Shown here: positions 49,529 to 57,791 of the stretch, in pieces
Position numbering within the stretch: the first letter of the stretch is position 1
Layout of the letters: each line of letters opens with the position of its first letter
NCBI GenBank assembly: GCA_963601185.1
Contig: CAVCEE010000001.1
Span: forward strand, 62,001 to 126,000
Length of the DNA stretch: 64,000 bases
Origin: Limisoma sp963601185
GTDB taxonomy: Bacteria > Bacteroidota > Bacteroidia > Bacteroidales > Muribaculaceae
Direction: 5' to 3'
The notes under the pieces: model-generated
What the model was told of the DNA's origin: nothing
The model's database searches: none
What the model saw: the letters and a program-made list of their open reading frames with translations, nothing else
Made by a program: the position numbers and the translations under genes

Positions 49529-51040
49529 ATGAGAACAAACTCTTTTACCAACCGGCTGATGGCGTTGGCTCTTGTGCTTGCCACGGTACTGTCGTTTGCT
49601 TCGTGCTCCGACAGCCCTGCCGACCTTATCAACTATGTGCCTAACGACACCAAGGCTGTGCTCACAATCAAGCCTAAGGACCTTGCCAAGAAGGGCAACC
49701 TCGAGAAATACATAAAGTTAATCCCCAAGGACAAAGACACCAAGGATGCCGTCGCTTTTGCCAAGGAATGCTTCAACGGCGAGAGCGGCATCAATATGGA
49801 ACAGATAGTGGTATTCGAATACGAAAACGCCGCCTATATGATGTTTGTAATCGACGACATCGACAAGTTCAGCAAACTCGACCTCGTTGCCGAAAACATG
49901 ACAAAGGGCAAGACCGACGGCTTCGACACGTTTGAAGGCGACTCCAAGAAAAAGCCGAGCATCGTGATTGACGGCAAGACCGCATGCATCGGTTTCGGCA
50001 ACAACCTCGACCTCTCCGACATTGTTGATGCAATGAAGACTTTCTCAAGCCTCGACAAGGACAAGTCGGTCGCTTCACTCAAAGGCTTTACCGACAATAT
50101 GGGCAACGGCGACCTCAACGTCTTCATCAACCTCGAGGAGGCGATGTCGATAGCAGGAGGCGCATCGGAGCAGATGATCAACAAGGAGTTGAGCCGCTAC
50201 GGCATCTCTGCCGACGACACCCACTTGAAGGACTACATAAACAGCCGCATGTATATGTGTTTTACGTTTGACAAGGACAAACTGACCATCGACACCAAAA
50301 CTGTCGACGAGGAGGGCAACAACCTCGCCGCGAAATTAACCGGCGACCTCACCATCGACACCGAGATTCTGAAATACTTCGACAAGTCGACTTCGCTTGT
50401 CTATGCAACCGTACTGCCAGAGTTCGTTAAAAAGATGTACTCCAAGATGATTGAGGGCAATCTCTACGACGAGACACAGAAGGCAATCATCACTGAACTG
50501 TTCAACAACCTCGGCGACAACGTGGCATTCGGCTTGTCACTGTCGGGCCCGATGCAGAAGACCGTTGAGTCGGAATGGGGCAACTATCAGACATTCAACT
50601 ACAAGTGCATTACCGGCACACTCGTGGCAAAGTGCAAGAAGAGCCTCGCAGAGGATATCCAGTCGCTCGCCTCTCTGATGGAAATGCCTGTCGGAGCAGA
50701 CGGCTCGGTGGTTATTCCCATTGACAACAACATCACCGTAACCGTCAAGGCTGACGGCAAATATCTCGTGATTACCAACGGCGCACTCGCCACGCAGCCA
50801 TTCACCGACCCGGGTCTGTTCAAGAACAGACAATTTGCTATGGTGCTCAACCTCACCAAGAACTCGCCTGCCGCACAGAGCATCAAGGCTGCAAGCGGAA
50901 TAAGCCTCGACCTCACCGCCCTCGCCTACAGCGACAAGAAGGACAGCAAGATTGAGGTGAAGGTGAACAACAACACGAAGGACAATGTGCTCGACTACTT
51001 CATCGACCTTATAGTAAGCACCGCTGCCGCCAACCAATAA
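49529..51040 (+). CDS. DUF4836-family lipoprotein (503 aa)
   Basis: A lipoprotein signal (LATVLSFASCSDS, Cys26) precedes a long soluble domain. LINYVPNDTKAVLTIKPKDL, EMQIVVFEY-like strands and KKPSIVIDGKTACIGFGNNL match the DUF4836 family, common in Bacteroidales and of unknown function. The length is standard. It has its own promoter and a strong terminator. Confidence 0.8.
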   Translation: MRTNSFTNRLMALALVLATVLSFASCSDSPADLINYVPNDTKAVLTIKPKDLAKKGNLEKYIKLIPKDKDTKDAVAFAKECFNGESGINMEQIVVFEYENAAYMMFVIDDIDKFSKLDLVAENMTKGKTDGFDTFEGDSKKKPSIVIDGKTACIGFGNNLDLSDIVDAMKTFSSLDKDKSVASLKGFTDNMGNGDLNVFINLEEAMSIAGGASEQMINKELSRYGISADDTHLKDYINSRMYMCFTFDKDKLTIDTKTVDEEGNNLAAKLTGDLTIDTEILKYFDKSTSLVYATVLPEFVKKMYSKMIEGNLYDETQKAIITELFNNLGDNVAFGLSLSGPMQKTVESEWGNYQTFNYKCITGTLVAKCKKSLAEDIQSLASLMEMPVGADGSVVIPIDNNITVTVKADGKYLVITNGALATQPFTDPGLFKNRQFAMVLNLTKNSPAAQSIKAASGISLDLTALAYSDKKDSKIEVKVNNNTKDNVLDYFIDLIVSTAAANQ

Positions 51041-51063
51041 CTCGCAGCACAAAGCATACAGAC

Positions 51064-51092
51064 AAAGCGTCCCGATGGTCGGGACGCTTTTT
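51064..51092 (+). terminator. Terminator after the DUF4836 gene
   Basis: AAAGCGTCCCG, ATG, and GTCGGGACGCTTTTTTTT form a strong hairpin with a T run. Confidence 0.9.
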
Positions 51093-51191
51093 TTTGGAAA
51101 ACTCGATGATATTTTGTTTCTTTGTTGTTGCATCGGTTTTAGAGCCGTAAGCAGATTGAAAACAAGTATTAATTCCAATCACACAAACGCT

Positions 51192-51803
51192 ATGAACGCT
51201 TTCGTAGAGAAATGCAACAAGATTTTTGGAGAAACAACTCTCCACTACCATAAATTCGACAACATCGACGCCACTGCCGAAAATCCTTATGAGGCAGGAA
51301 GCATCGATGATGTGCTGATGCGTAAGAACTGGATTGACGCTGTGCAGTGGCACATGGAGGACATTATCCGCGACCCGGAGATCGACCCGGTGGAGGCGTT
51401 GGCTCTGAAACGCCGCATCGACAAGTCGAACCAGGACCGCACCGACCTTGTTGAGGACATCGACTCTTATTTCCGCGACCTCTACAAGGACGTCAAGCCT
51501 GCCGCCGATGCCACTATCAACACCGAAAGTCCGGCATGGGCGATTGACCGCCTGTCAATCCTCGCGCTGAAAATCTACCACATGCAGCAGGAGGTGGAGC
51601 GCACCGATGCTTCGGCGGAACACATTGCCAAGTGCAGCGCGAAACTCAATGTGCTTCTTGAGCAGAAGAAAGACCTGTCGGCTGCTATCGGCCAACTGCT
51701 CGACGACATTGCCGCCGGCCGCAAGTATATGAAGGTGTACCGACAGATGAAGATGTACAACGACGCAGACACCAACCCGGTGCTCTACGCACAGAAAAAA
51801 TAA
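51192..51803 (+). CDS. DUF4254 protein (203 aa)
   Basis: RKNWIDAVQWHMEDIIRDPEI, LALKRRIDKSNQDRTDLVED and SPAWAIDRLSILALKIYHM are DUF4254 hallmarks; the rest is helical (coiled-coil-like). In Bacteroidales this gene regularly precedes a GT9 heptosyltransferase-like gene, as here (25 bases apart), suggesting a role in lipid A-core or cell-surface glycan assembly. The start at 51192 is chosen over 51075, which lies in the terminator. Confidence 0.83.
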   Translation: MNAFVEKCNKIFGETTLHYHKFDNIDATAENPYEAGSIDDVLMRKNWIDAVQWHMEDIIRDPEIDPVEALALKRRIDKSNQDRTDLVEDIDSYFRDLYKDVKPAADATINTESPAWAIDRLSILALKIYHMQQEVERTDASAEHIAKCSAKLNVLLEQKKDLSAAIGQLLDDIAAGRKYMKVYRQMKMYNDADTNPVLYAQKK

Positions 51804-51828
51804 CCACACACATCGGGAGGCAAAAGTA

Positions 51829-52887
51829 TTGGCTAAGGATTGCAAGACGGTTCTCGTAGCCCGGTTCTCGGCACTCGGCGATGTGGCGATGACCGTGCCG
51901 GTGGTCTATTCCGCCTGCATGGCCTACCCCAACGTCACGTTTGTTATGGTCACCCAGGTCGTGGCATCGTCGCTGTTTATCAACAGCCCTGCCAACCTGA
52001 AGGTGGTAGGCGTGGACGTGAAGGGCAAATACAAAGGACCACATGGCATGTGGAGGCTGATGGACAACCTGCGAAAGGACTACGACTTCGACTGCTTCAT
52101 CGACCTGCACGACGTGATACGCACACGCATCATAGGGCTCTACTGCCGTCTGCACGGCATCGCCGTGAGCCGCATCGACAAGGGCCGCAAGGACAAGCGT
52201 GAACTCACACGGGAGACAGACAAGCAGATGCGTCCGCTCATCTCCTCCCGCCAAAGATATTTCGACGCGTTCCAGCGCGCCGGATTCTCGTTTGACGAAC
52301 TTTTCACTACCGTCTACCCTTCCGGGACAGACGCAACAATATATTCTGAAATCACCGCACCGAAACCTGCCGGTTGCCGGTGGATGGCCATAGCGCCGTT
52401 TGCCAAGCACGCCGGCAAGATCTATCCGCCGGGAATGATGAAACTGGTGATTGATGCCCTGGCTAAGCGCAGCGATATGCACATATTCCTCTTCGGAGGC
52501 GGAGGCTATGAGCGCACGGTGCTGGAGCAGTGGTCAAGCGAATACCCAGAGAAGGTGACCTCGCTCGCCGGCAAGCGATACGGCTTCGCCAAGGAACTGG
52601 CGTTGCTGTCGCACTGCGACGTGATGCTGTCGATGGACTCCGCCAACATGCACCTGTCGTCGCTCGTGGGACTGAGAGTGGTGTCGGTGTGGGGCGCAAC
52701 CCACCCCTACTGCGGCTTTACCGGCTGGCATCAGAATGCCGCCGACGAGGTGCAGATACCGCTGGAGTGCCGCCCATGTTCGGTGTTTGGCAACAAGCCA
52801 TGCCTACGGGGCGACTATGCGTGCCTGAGAGGCATTGACTACCATACAATTATCAACCATCTGGATCAAGCGATAAACCGACAATGA
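51829..52887 (+). CDS. Glycosyltransferase family 9, heptosyltransferase-like (352 aa)
   Basis: VLVARFSALGDVAMTVPVV opens the GT9 (ADP-heptose:LPS heptosyltransferase) fold, and MAIAPFAKHAGKIYPPGMM, SLAGKRYGFAKELALLSHCD and MLSMDSANMHLSSLVG hold the nucleotide-sugar-binding part. The start codon is TTG at 51829 with a GGGAGG sequence 9-14 bases upstream, one of the few clear Shine-Dalgarno sequences here. It acts at the inner membrane in LPS core synthesis. It overlaps ruvB by four bases. Confidence 0.85.
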   Translation: MAKDCKTVLVARFSALGDVAMTVPVVYSACMAYPNVTFVMVTQVVASSLFINSPANLKVVGVDVKGKYKGPHGMWRLMDNLRKDYDFDCFIDLHDVIRTRIIGLYCRLHGIAVSRIDKGRKDKRELTRETDKQMRPLISSRQRYFDAFQRAGFSFDELFTTVYPSGTDATIYSEITAPKPAGCRWMAIAPFAKHAGKIYPPGMMKLVIDALAKRSDMHIFLFGGGGYERTVLEQWSSEYPEKVTSLAGKRYGFAKELALLSHCDVMLSMDSANMHLSSLVGLRVVSVWGATHPYCGFTGWHQNAADEVQIPLECRPCSVFGNKPCLRGDYACLRGIDYHTIINHLDQAINRQ

Positions 52888-53903
52888 ACGAAGATTTCGA
52901 CATAAGAAAGAGCCGCGTAGACGGCGACAACGACTTTGAACGCGCCCTGCGTCCGCTCAATTTCGACGATTTCAATGGTCAGGAAAAGATTATTGAAAAC
53001 CTCCGCGTGTTTGTCAAGGCTGCAAGGCTTCGCGGCGAGTCGCTCGATCACACCCTGCTCTACGGCCCTCCGGGACTCGGCAAGACCACACTGTCGAACA
53101 TCGTCGCCAACGAACTTGGCGTGGGCTTCAAGGTAACCTCTGGTCCGGTGCTCGACAAACCGGGCGACCTTGCCGGCATTCTCACCTCGCTCGAGGACAA
53201 CGATGTGCTGTTTATCGACGAGATTCACCGCCTAAACCCCGTGGTGGAGGAATATCTCTACTCTGCTATGGAGGATTTCCGCATCGACATTATGATCGAC
53301 AAAGGTCCAGGCGCACGCTCCGTGCAACTCAACCTTTCGCCGTTCACCCTCATAGGCGCCACCACGCGCAGCGGCCTTCTCACGCCGCCTCTGCGTGCGC
53401 GCTTCGGCATCAAGTGCCACTTGGAATACTACGACCACGAGGTACTCTCCTCCATCGTGATGCGCTCCGCACGCCTTCTTAACGTGAAGTGCAGCAGCGA
53501 AGCCGCCGGCGAGATTGCTATGCGTAGCCGCGGCACGCCCCGTGTGGCAAACGCCATCCTGCGCCGCGTGCGCGACTTTGCCCAAGTGAAAGGCTCGGGC
53601 GACATCGACACCGAGATAGCAAAATATTCGCTTGAAGCACTCAATATCGACCGCTACGGCCTCGACGAGGTGGACAACAAGTTGCTGCTCACGATTATCG
53701 ACAAGTTCAACGGCGGCCCTGTAGGACTGTCGACCATAGCCACCGCCATCGGCGAAGACGCCGAGACCGTGGAAGAGGTCTACGAGCCGTTTCTCATCAA
53801 GGAAGGCTTCATCAAGCGCACGCCGCGCGGCCGCCAGGTAACGATGCTCGCCTACAACCATCTACACCGCAATCCCGGCACCCAGCAGGGGTCGCTGTTC
53901 TGA
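52884..53903 (+). CDS. ruvB: Holliday junction branch-migration helicase RuvB (339 aa)
   Basis: The full RuvB sequence is present: LRPLNFDDFNGQEKIIENL, Walker A LLYGPPGLGKTTLSN, Walker B LFIDEIHRLNPVVEEYLYSA, sensor GATTRSGLLTPPLRARFG with the arginine finger, and the winged-helix end FIKRTPRGRQVTMLAY. It drives branch migration with RuvA. Length is standard. It overlaps the GT9 gene (ATGA), so the two are translationally coupled. Confidence 0.97.
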   Translation: MNEDFDIRKSRVDGDNDFERALRPLNFDDFNGQEKIIENLRVFVKAARLRGESLDHTLLYGPPGLGKTTLSNIVANELGVGFKVTSGPVLDKPGDLAGILTSLEDNDVLFIDEIHRLNPVVEEYLYSAMEDFRIDIMIDKGPGARSVQLNLSPFTLIGATTRSGLLTPPLRARFGIKCHLEYYDHEVLSSIVMRSARLLNVKCSSEAAGEIAMRSRGTPRVANAILRRVRDFAQVKGSGDIDTEIAKYSLEALNIDRYGLDEVDNKLLLTIIDKFNGGPVGLSTIATAIGEDAETVEEVYEPFLIKEGFIKRTPRGRQVTMLAYNHLHRNPGTQQGSLF

Positions 53904-54036
53904 TCCACGCTCCACTCTTTTTAACGAAACCGTAGGTATCCGCTGAAGGAAATTTACGGAAATATAGGTATTGTAGGCATTTAGGAATTGCACGAATTTT
54001 ACAACCGGAAAAATCAACCATAAACAACAAACGAAA

Positions 54037-54546
54037 ATGAAGAAAATCGGTATTTTTTTCGGTTCTACAACAGGAACAACAGAAAGCGTGGCAGAAACTA
54101 TTGCCAACAAACTCGGCGTTGACGCCGCTGACGTGCACAATGTAGGCTCTGCCTCGGCTGCCGATGCTGCCGGCTACGACGTGCTTCTGCTCGGCTCGTC
54201 GACATGGGGCGCAGGCGACATGCAGGACGACTGGTACGACTTTCTCGATGCTCTCAAGGGTCAGGATCTCAGCGGCAAACTCGTTGCCCTGTTCGGCTGC
54301 GGCGACTCGTCGTCGTTCAGCGACACTTTCTGTAGCGCAATGGGCGAAATCCACGAAGGTCTGTCTGCCACCGGCTGCACATTTATCGGCGCGGTAAGCA
54401 CCGACGGCTACACCTACGATGACTCGGCTGCCGTGAGCGGTGACAAGTTTGTGGGCCTTGCCCTCGATGAGGTCAACGAGGACGACAAGACCGGGGAGCG
54501 CATCGACGCATGGGTTGCCCAACTGAAAAGCGAAGGCATTGAATAA
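54037..54546 (+). CDS. fldA: Flavodoxin (169 aa)
   Basis: IGIFFGSTTGTTESVAETIA is the FMN-phosphate loop of long-chain flavodoxins, and VLLLGSSTWGAGDMQDDWYD and LVALFGCGDSSSFSDTFC are the two isoalloxazine loops. It carries electrons at low potential, replacing ferredoxin under iron limitation. The downstream DUF2023 gene is a known neighbour of flavodoxin in Bacteroidetes. Confidence 0.95.
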   Translation: MKKIGIFFGSTTGTTESVAETIANKLGVDAADVHNVGSASAADAAGYDVLLLGSSTWGAGDMQDDWYDFLDALKGQDLSGKLVALFGCGDSSSFSDTFCSAMGEIHEGLSATGCTFIGAVSTDGYTYDDSAAVSGDKFVGLALDEVNEDDKTGERIDAWVAQLKSEGIE

Positions 54547-54579
54547 TCATAACCTACAATAACATCCCCTACTATAACT

Positions 54580-54954
54580 ATGGATTTGGCCAACACGATG
54601 CTTTCAAGCGAGTTGCAGGTGTTTCTCAACTACGTTTACGAATACAAGAAAGGCGTGCGCAACATGGTGCTGTGCACCCTCAGCCGCCGGTATCTCGCCG
54701 CAGCGGTGGGACGGCTCGAAAGCCAAGGCATCTGCCACTTTGAGCAGAGTGCCGGCGAGCGCAACGTCAACCTTTATTTCGGCAAGCCCGAATGCATCGC
54801 CGCCGTGCGCCAGTTCATAGTGCGTCCGCTCAACCAGTTGTCGCCGGAGGAGGACTTTATCCTCGGTGCGCTGCTGGGCTACGACATCTGCCTGCAGTGC
54901 GAGCGGTTCTGCACACGCAAGAAGCGCGTGGAGCGCGCCCAATGCGCAGGTTAG
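54580..54954 (+). CDS. DUF2023 protein (124 aa)
   Basis: VFLNYVYEYKKGVRNMVLCT, RLESQGICHFEQSAGERNVN and LYFGKPECI..VRPLNQLSPEEDFILGALLGYD match DUF2023, a small protein of unknown function commonly paired with flavodoxin genes. Cys residues near the C-terminus (CLQCERFC) could bind metal. It is 33 bases after fldA. A terminator follows. Confidence 0.85.
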   Translation: MDLANTMLSSELQVFLNYVYEYKKGVRNMVLCTLSRRYLAAAVGRLESQGICHFEQSAGERNVNLYFGKPECIAAVRQFIVRPLNQLSPEEDFILGALLGYDICLQCERFCTRKKRVERAQCAG

Positions 54955-54985
54955 GGAGAAAATCTTAAACGAAGTGTCTTTTCCG

Positions 54986-55027
54986 ACAGAGGTTGCCTAC
55001 AATGTTTCATTGTTTGGCAACCTCTGT
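54986..55027 (+). terminator. Terminator after flavodoxin-DUF2023
   Basis: ACAGAGGTTGCC and GGCAACCTCTGT pair around an 18-base loop, followed by TGTTTCTTTTTG. Confidence 0.8.
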
Positions 55028-55116
55028 TGTTTCTTTTTGACGTCCTTTTTTGGAATAATTTTCTGAACGCTGAGGTTGGCTGAACGCTAAGAAACCCCGA
55101 AATTTGCAGTAGAATT

Positions 55117-55593
55117 ATGAAAGAGAAGGCAACAATAACAACGTGGGACGAGGCTGTCGCCGTGCGCGACGCCTTCGTAAGGCTCAACCGCCAGTGGATT
55201 GAGCGGTATTTCAGGATTGAGCCGTGCGACGAGAAGATATTTGCCAATCCGGGCAAGATTGTCGACGACGGCGGCGAGATTTTCATCGCCACAGTGGACG
55301 GCGAGGCGGCTGGATGTTGCGCCTTGGTGAACCACGGCAACCGCCACTACGAGTTGGCTAAGATGGCGGTAGACCCCAGTTTTCAAGGTCACCACATCGG
55401 ACTGGCACTTGGCGAAGCGGTGGTGGCTGAAGCACGCCGCAGAGGCGCTGCGGTGCTGTCGCTCGAGGCAAACACTGCCCTTGAGGCATCGGTGGGGCTC
55501 TACCGCCGTCTGGGCTTTGAGGCGGCAGAATGTCCGCACCCTGCCTACGGGCGTTGCAATCTCTATATGGAACTAAAGAAAGACTTGCTATGA
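55117..55593 (+). CDS. GNAT-family N-acetyltransferase (158 aa)
   Basis: YELAKMAVDPSFQGHHIGLALGEAVVAEARRRG is split motif A (acetyl-CoA binding, Q-G-H-H-I-G), and LSLEANTALEASVGLYRRLGF is motif B. An N-terminal AVRDAFVRLNRQWIERYF is typical of small acetyltransferases. The substrate is unknown. The stop overlaps the ThiF/HesA start codon (ATGA). Confidence 0.87.
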   Translation: MKEKATITTWDEAVAVRDAFVRLNRQWIERYFRIEPCDEKIFANPGKIVDDGGEIFIATVDGEAAGCCALVNHGNRHYELAKMAVDPSFQGHHIGLALGEAVVAEARRRGAAVLSLEANTALEASVGLYRRLGFEAAECPHPAYGRCNLYMELKKDLL

Positions 55594-56342
55594 CACAATT
55601 TTCGGAAGAAGAAATGAAGCGATACAGCCGTCAGTTGCTGCTCGACGGCTTCGGCGTGGAGGGCCAGCAGCGCCTCCGCGAGAGTAAGGTGATGATTGTG
55701 GGCGCTGGCGGACTGGGATCGCCGGTGGCTTACTATCTGGCGGCAGCCGGCGTGGGCAACCTCGCCATTGCCGACGGCGACCGCGTTGACGTGACAAACC
55801 TCCAGCGGCAGATTCTCCACTCGTCGCTCGACATCGGCCGTCCGAAGGTCGATTCCGCGCGCGAACGACTCACAAACCTCAATCCGAACATCAAAATAAC
55901 CACCTATCAGGAGTTTCTCACCGAGGAGACCGCTCCGCAGATATTTAAGGACTATGATTTCGTGCTTGAATGCAGCGACAATTTCCAAACCAAATACCTC
56001 GTCAGCGACGCCTGTGTGGCTGTGGGCAAACCGTTCTCGCTCGGCGGCATACGTATGCTCGGCGGACAGACCATGACCCACGTGCCGGGTTCGGCGTGCT
56101 ACCGCTGCCTCTTCCCCCAGGCACCAGACCCCAAGACCGTGCCCAACAGTTCCACTGTGGGAGTGCTCGGTGCCGCCGTGGGTATCATTGGCAGCATCCA
56201 GGCCACCGAAGCCATCAAATACATCGTGGGCATCGGACAACTCCTCACCGACAGTCTGCTCGTGGTTGACTCCACGACGATGACATTCCAGAAGTTCGCC
56301 CTCAAGCGCAACCCCGACTGCCCCCTCTGCCACGGCAAATAA
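55590..56342 (+). CDS. HesA/MoeB/ThiF-family adenylyltransferase (250 aa)
   Basis: MKRYSRQLLLDGFGVEGQQR and the ATP site VMIVGAGGLGSPVAYYLAAAG, then IADGDRVDVTNLQRQILHS, are the E1-like signature. Zinc ligands are visible as CYRCLF and CPLC at the end. It activates the C-terminus of ThiS/MoaD-like sulfur carriers for thiamin or molybdopterin synthesis. Without a neighbouring partner gene the exact pathway cannot be told (MoeB or ThiF). Overlaps the GNAT gene. Confidence 0.87.
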   Translation: MTQFSEEEMKRYSRQLLLDGFGVEGQQRLRESKVMIVGAGGLGSPVAYYLAAAGVGNLAIADGDRVDVTNLQRQILHSSLDIGRPKVDSARERLTNLNPNIKITTYQEFLTEETAPQIFKDYDFVLECSDNFQTKYLVSDACVAVGKPFSLGGIRMLGGQTMTHVPGSACYRCLFPQAPDPKTVPNSSTVGVLGAAVGIIGSIQATEAIKYIVGIGQLLTDSLLVVDSTTMTFQKFALKRNPDCPLCHGK

Positions 56343-56350
56343 GAGCATAA

Positions 56351-56389
56351 AAAAAGAGAGTTTCCATCGAGAAACTCTCTTTTATTTTT
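56351..56389. terminator. Bidirectional terminator between ThiF/HesA and tRNA-Gly
   Basis: AAAAGAGAGTTTC, CATCGA and GAAACTCTCTTTT form a perfect stem, with A and T runs on both sides. Confidence 0.85.
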
Positions 56390-56392
56390 TTG

Positions 56393-56465
56393 AGCGGAAG
56401 ACGAGGCTCAAACTCGCGACCCTCAGCTTGGAAGGCTGATGCTCTATCAACTGAGCTACTTCCGC
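56393..56465 (-). tRNA. tRNA-Gly (TCC)
   Basis: The minus strand gives acceptor GCGGAAG/CTTCCGC, D arm GCTCAGTTGATAGAGC, anticodon loop CTTCCAA (TCC) and T loop TTTGAGC. CCA is not encoded. It shares a promoter with tRNA-Tyr just upstream (56574-56605). Confidence 0.93.
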
Positions 56466-56473
56466 AAGCTAAG

Positions 56474-56556
56474 TGGGCGAAGATGGATTCGAACCACCGA
56501 AGGTATAAACCAGCAGATTTACAGTCTGCCCCATTTGGCCACTCTGGTATTCGCCC
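56474..56556 (-). tRNA. tRNA-Tyr (GTA)
   Basis: The minus strand gives acceptor GGGCGAA/TTCGCCC, anticodon loop with GTA in ACTGTAAATC, a long variable arm (class II, 83 bases) and T loop TTCGAAT. It is first in a two-tRNA transcript, 8 bases before tRNA-Gly. Confidence 0.93.
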
Positions 56557-56573
56557 TTGCGTTAAACGCGGTG

Positions 56574-56605
56574 CAAAGATAAGTCAAAGATTTTTTATTA
56601 CCAAA
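56574..56605 (-). promoter_or_regulatory. Promoter of tRNA-Tyr-tRNA-Gly
   Basis: On the minus strand TTTG (56602-56605), 20 bases and TATCTTTG (56574-56581), the same elements and spacing as the tRNA-Phe promoter. Confidence 0.75.
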
Positions 56606-56717
56606 TTTTTCCGGAAAATAAATTTTACATTTTCTTCAAACATGCCACGGCAACGGCAATGTGCCCTCGACTCCGTGACACACACTCTTCTCTACTTTCA
56701 ACAACTATACTCACAAC

Positions 56718-56802
56718 TTATCAACACTCTCCTACTCTGATTTTCAACTGATTTTGGAGTTATCAACAAGTGTGTTGATAACTCCGTCAACACCGTGTTG
56801 AC
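56718..56802. repeat. Cluster of TTATCAACA boxes and two palindromes
   Basis: TTATCAACA occurs at 56718-56726, 56760-56768 and inverted at 56773-56781; the last two form a 13-base perfect inverted repeat (GGAGTTATCAACA, 56756-56785). A second palindrome, GTCAACACCGTGTTGAC, follows at 56786-56802. TTATCAACA differs from the DnaA box by one base. Confidence 0.6.
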
Positions 56803-56939
56803 AAAACTTTTTTTGCTTGTATCGGCTGATGCTGGCGGCTAGTGTGGGCAGCACCCACTACGGGGTGCAAGTCGGTATGCATCCCTTTCCCCAGGCTGAA
56901 GCCTGGGGTTATCAATACGGCGCACCTACGGCGCGCTCT

Positions 56940-57240
56940 GCCCTCGCTACTCACAATGCCCTCGCCACACTCACTGACCTTGCCACACTCACTGACCTTG
57001 CCACACTCGCTGCTCTCGCCACACTCACTGCCCTCGCCGCCCTCACAATGCCCTCGCCACACTCACTGACCACTCTCACTCGCTACTCACAATGCTCTCG
57101 CCACACTCACTGATTACTCCCACCCACTGCCACTCCCATTCGCTGCCCTTGCCACACTCACTGCTCTCGCCACACTCACTGACCACTCCCACTCGCTGAC
57201 CACTCCCACTCGCTGCTCACTCGCTGCCACACGTTCTCAA
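56940..57240. repeat. Degenerate short tandem repeats (CTCGCCACACTCACTGAC type)
   Basis: About fifteen imperfect copies of an 18-21-base unit built from CTCGCC, CACACTCACTGA and CACTCGCTG. The same words occur in complement in the array at 38125-38300. Confidence 0.7.
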
Positions 57241-57486
57241 TTGCATAGGCGTGGCTGTGTCGATGATGCTGGGAACAACTTATCGGTGTGGGAGAGCGCG
57301 CCGTAGGTGCGCCGTATTGCTAACCACGGGCTTAAGCCCGTGGCAGACACGCCTCTGACAACTGCGCCCTGTAAGTGGCGCCGCCATCACTCACTGCGTG
57401 GCTGTGGTTATCGCTAAGAAAATTGGATATTTTGCGATATAAAGTAACTTTTTATTCGTTTTTTATTACATTTTGTAAGTATTTTG

Positions 57487-57517
57487 TTTGTTTTTCTGAT
57501 TATTCTATTTACCTTTG
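57487..57517 (+). promoter_or_regulatory. Promoter of a candidate non-coding RNA
   Basis: TTTG (57487-57490), 19 bases and TACCTTTG (57510-57517), a full consensus promoter with no open frame downstream on this strand. Confidence 0.65.
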
Positions 57518-57522
57518 TGGTG

Positions 57523-57718
57523 TCCTAAGAAACGGATGACTGAAAAATAGTTTTTGATTACGGTATATAGTTAAGGTAAAATGAGTTTATGGAAAAGATA
57601 GACGGCCTCCCTTGTGGAGGCTGACGAAATAAAGTCAGAATTGTGTTTCATAGGAAAAGCGAGATTAGATAAAAATAGTAAGTGAATAGGGTGTCTGGGA
57701 GGATACCCTTTTCTTTTT
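57523..57718 (+). ncRNA. Structured non-coding RNA, possibly 6S/Bacteroidales-1
   Basis: A consensus promoter ends at 57517, and a terminator hairpin (GGGTGTC...GATACCC followed by TTTTCTTTTT) ends near 57718, giving a transcript of about 195 bases with no reading frame. Internal hairpins include GCCTCC-CTTGT-GGAGGC and CTGAC-GAAATAAA-GTCAG (about 57605-57640). Size, free-standing promoter and location fit a 6S-like or Bacteroidales-1 RNA, but the identity is a guess that needs a covariance search. Confidence 0.5.
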
Positions 57719-57791
57719 GCCGACTGCACAAAAAACCGGCGCTGACGTGATTGACGCCAGCGCCGGGATTGTTTTCTATTCCTCTACTGAA

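Larger units (their letters stand above)
56606..57486. other. Long non-coding repeat-rich region
   Basis: No gene is supported here. From left to right: A+T-rich spacer, DnaA-box-like inverted repeats (56718-56802), a palindromic element of the 38.3 kb family (about 56880-56940), a degenerate run of CTCGCCACACTCACTGAC-like units (56940-57240), and a second, opposite palindromic element (about 57295-57395). Frames that look open here are produced by the repeats. Confidence 0.6.

Noticed and set aside
56718..56802. Replication origin at 56.7 kb
   Set aside because: Genes converge here rather than diverge, so the region at 62.2-62.6 kb is a better candidate.
56817..57113. Two overlapping plus-strand frames full of Leu-Ala-Thr or Pro-His-Ser repeats
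   Set aside because: They are produced by the tandem repeats in both frames; no start context or promoter.
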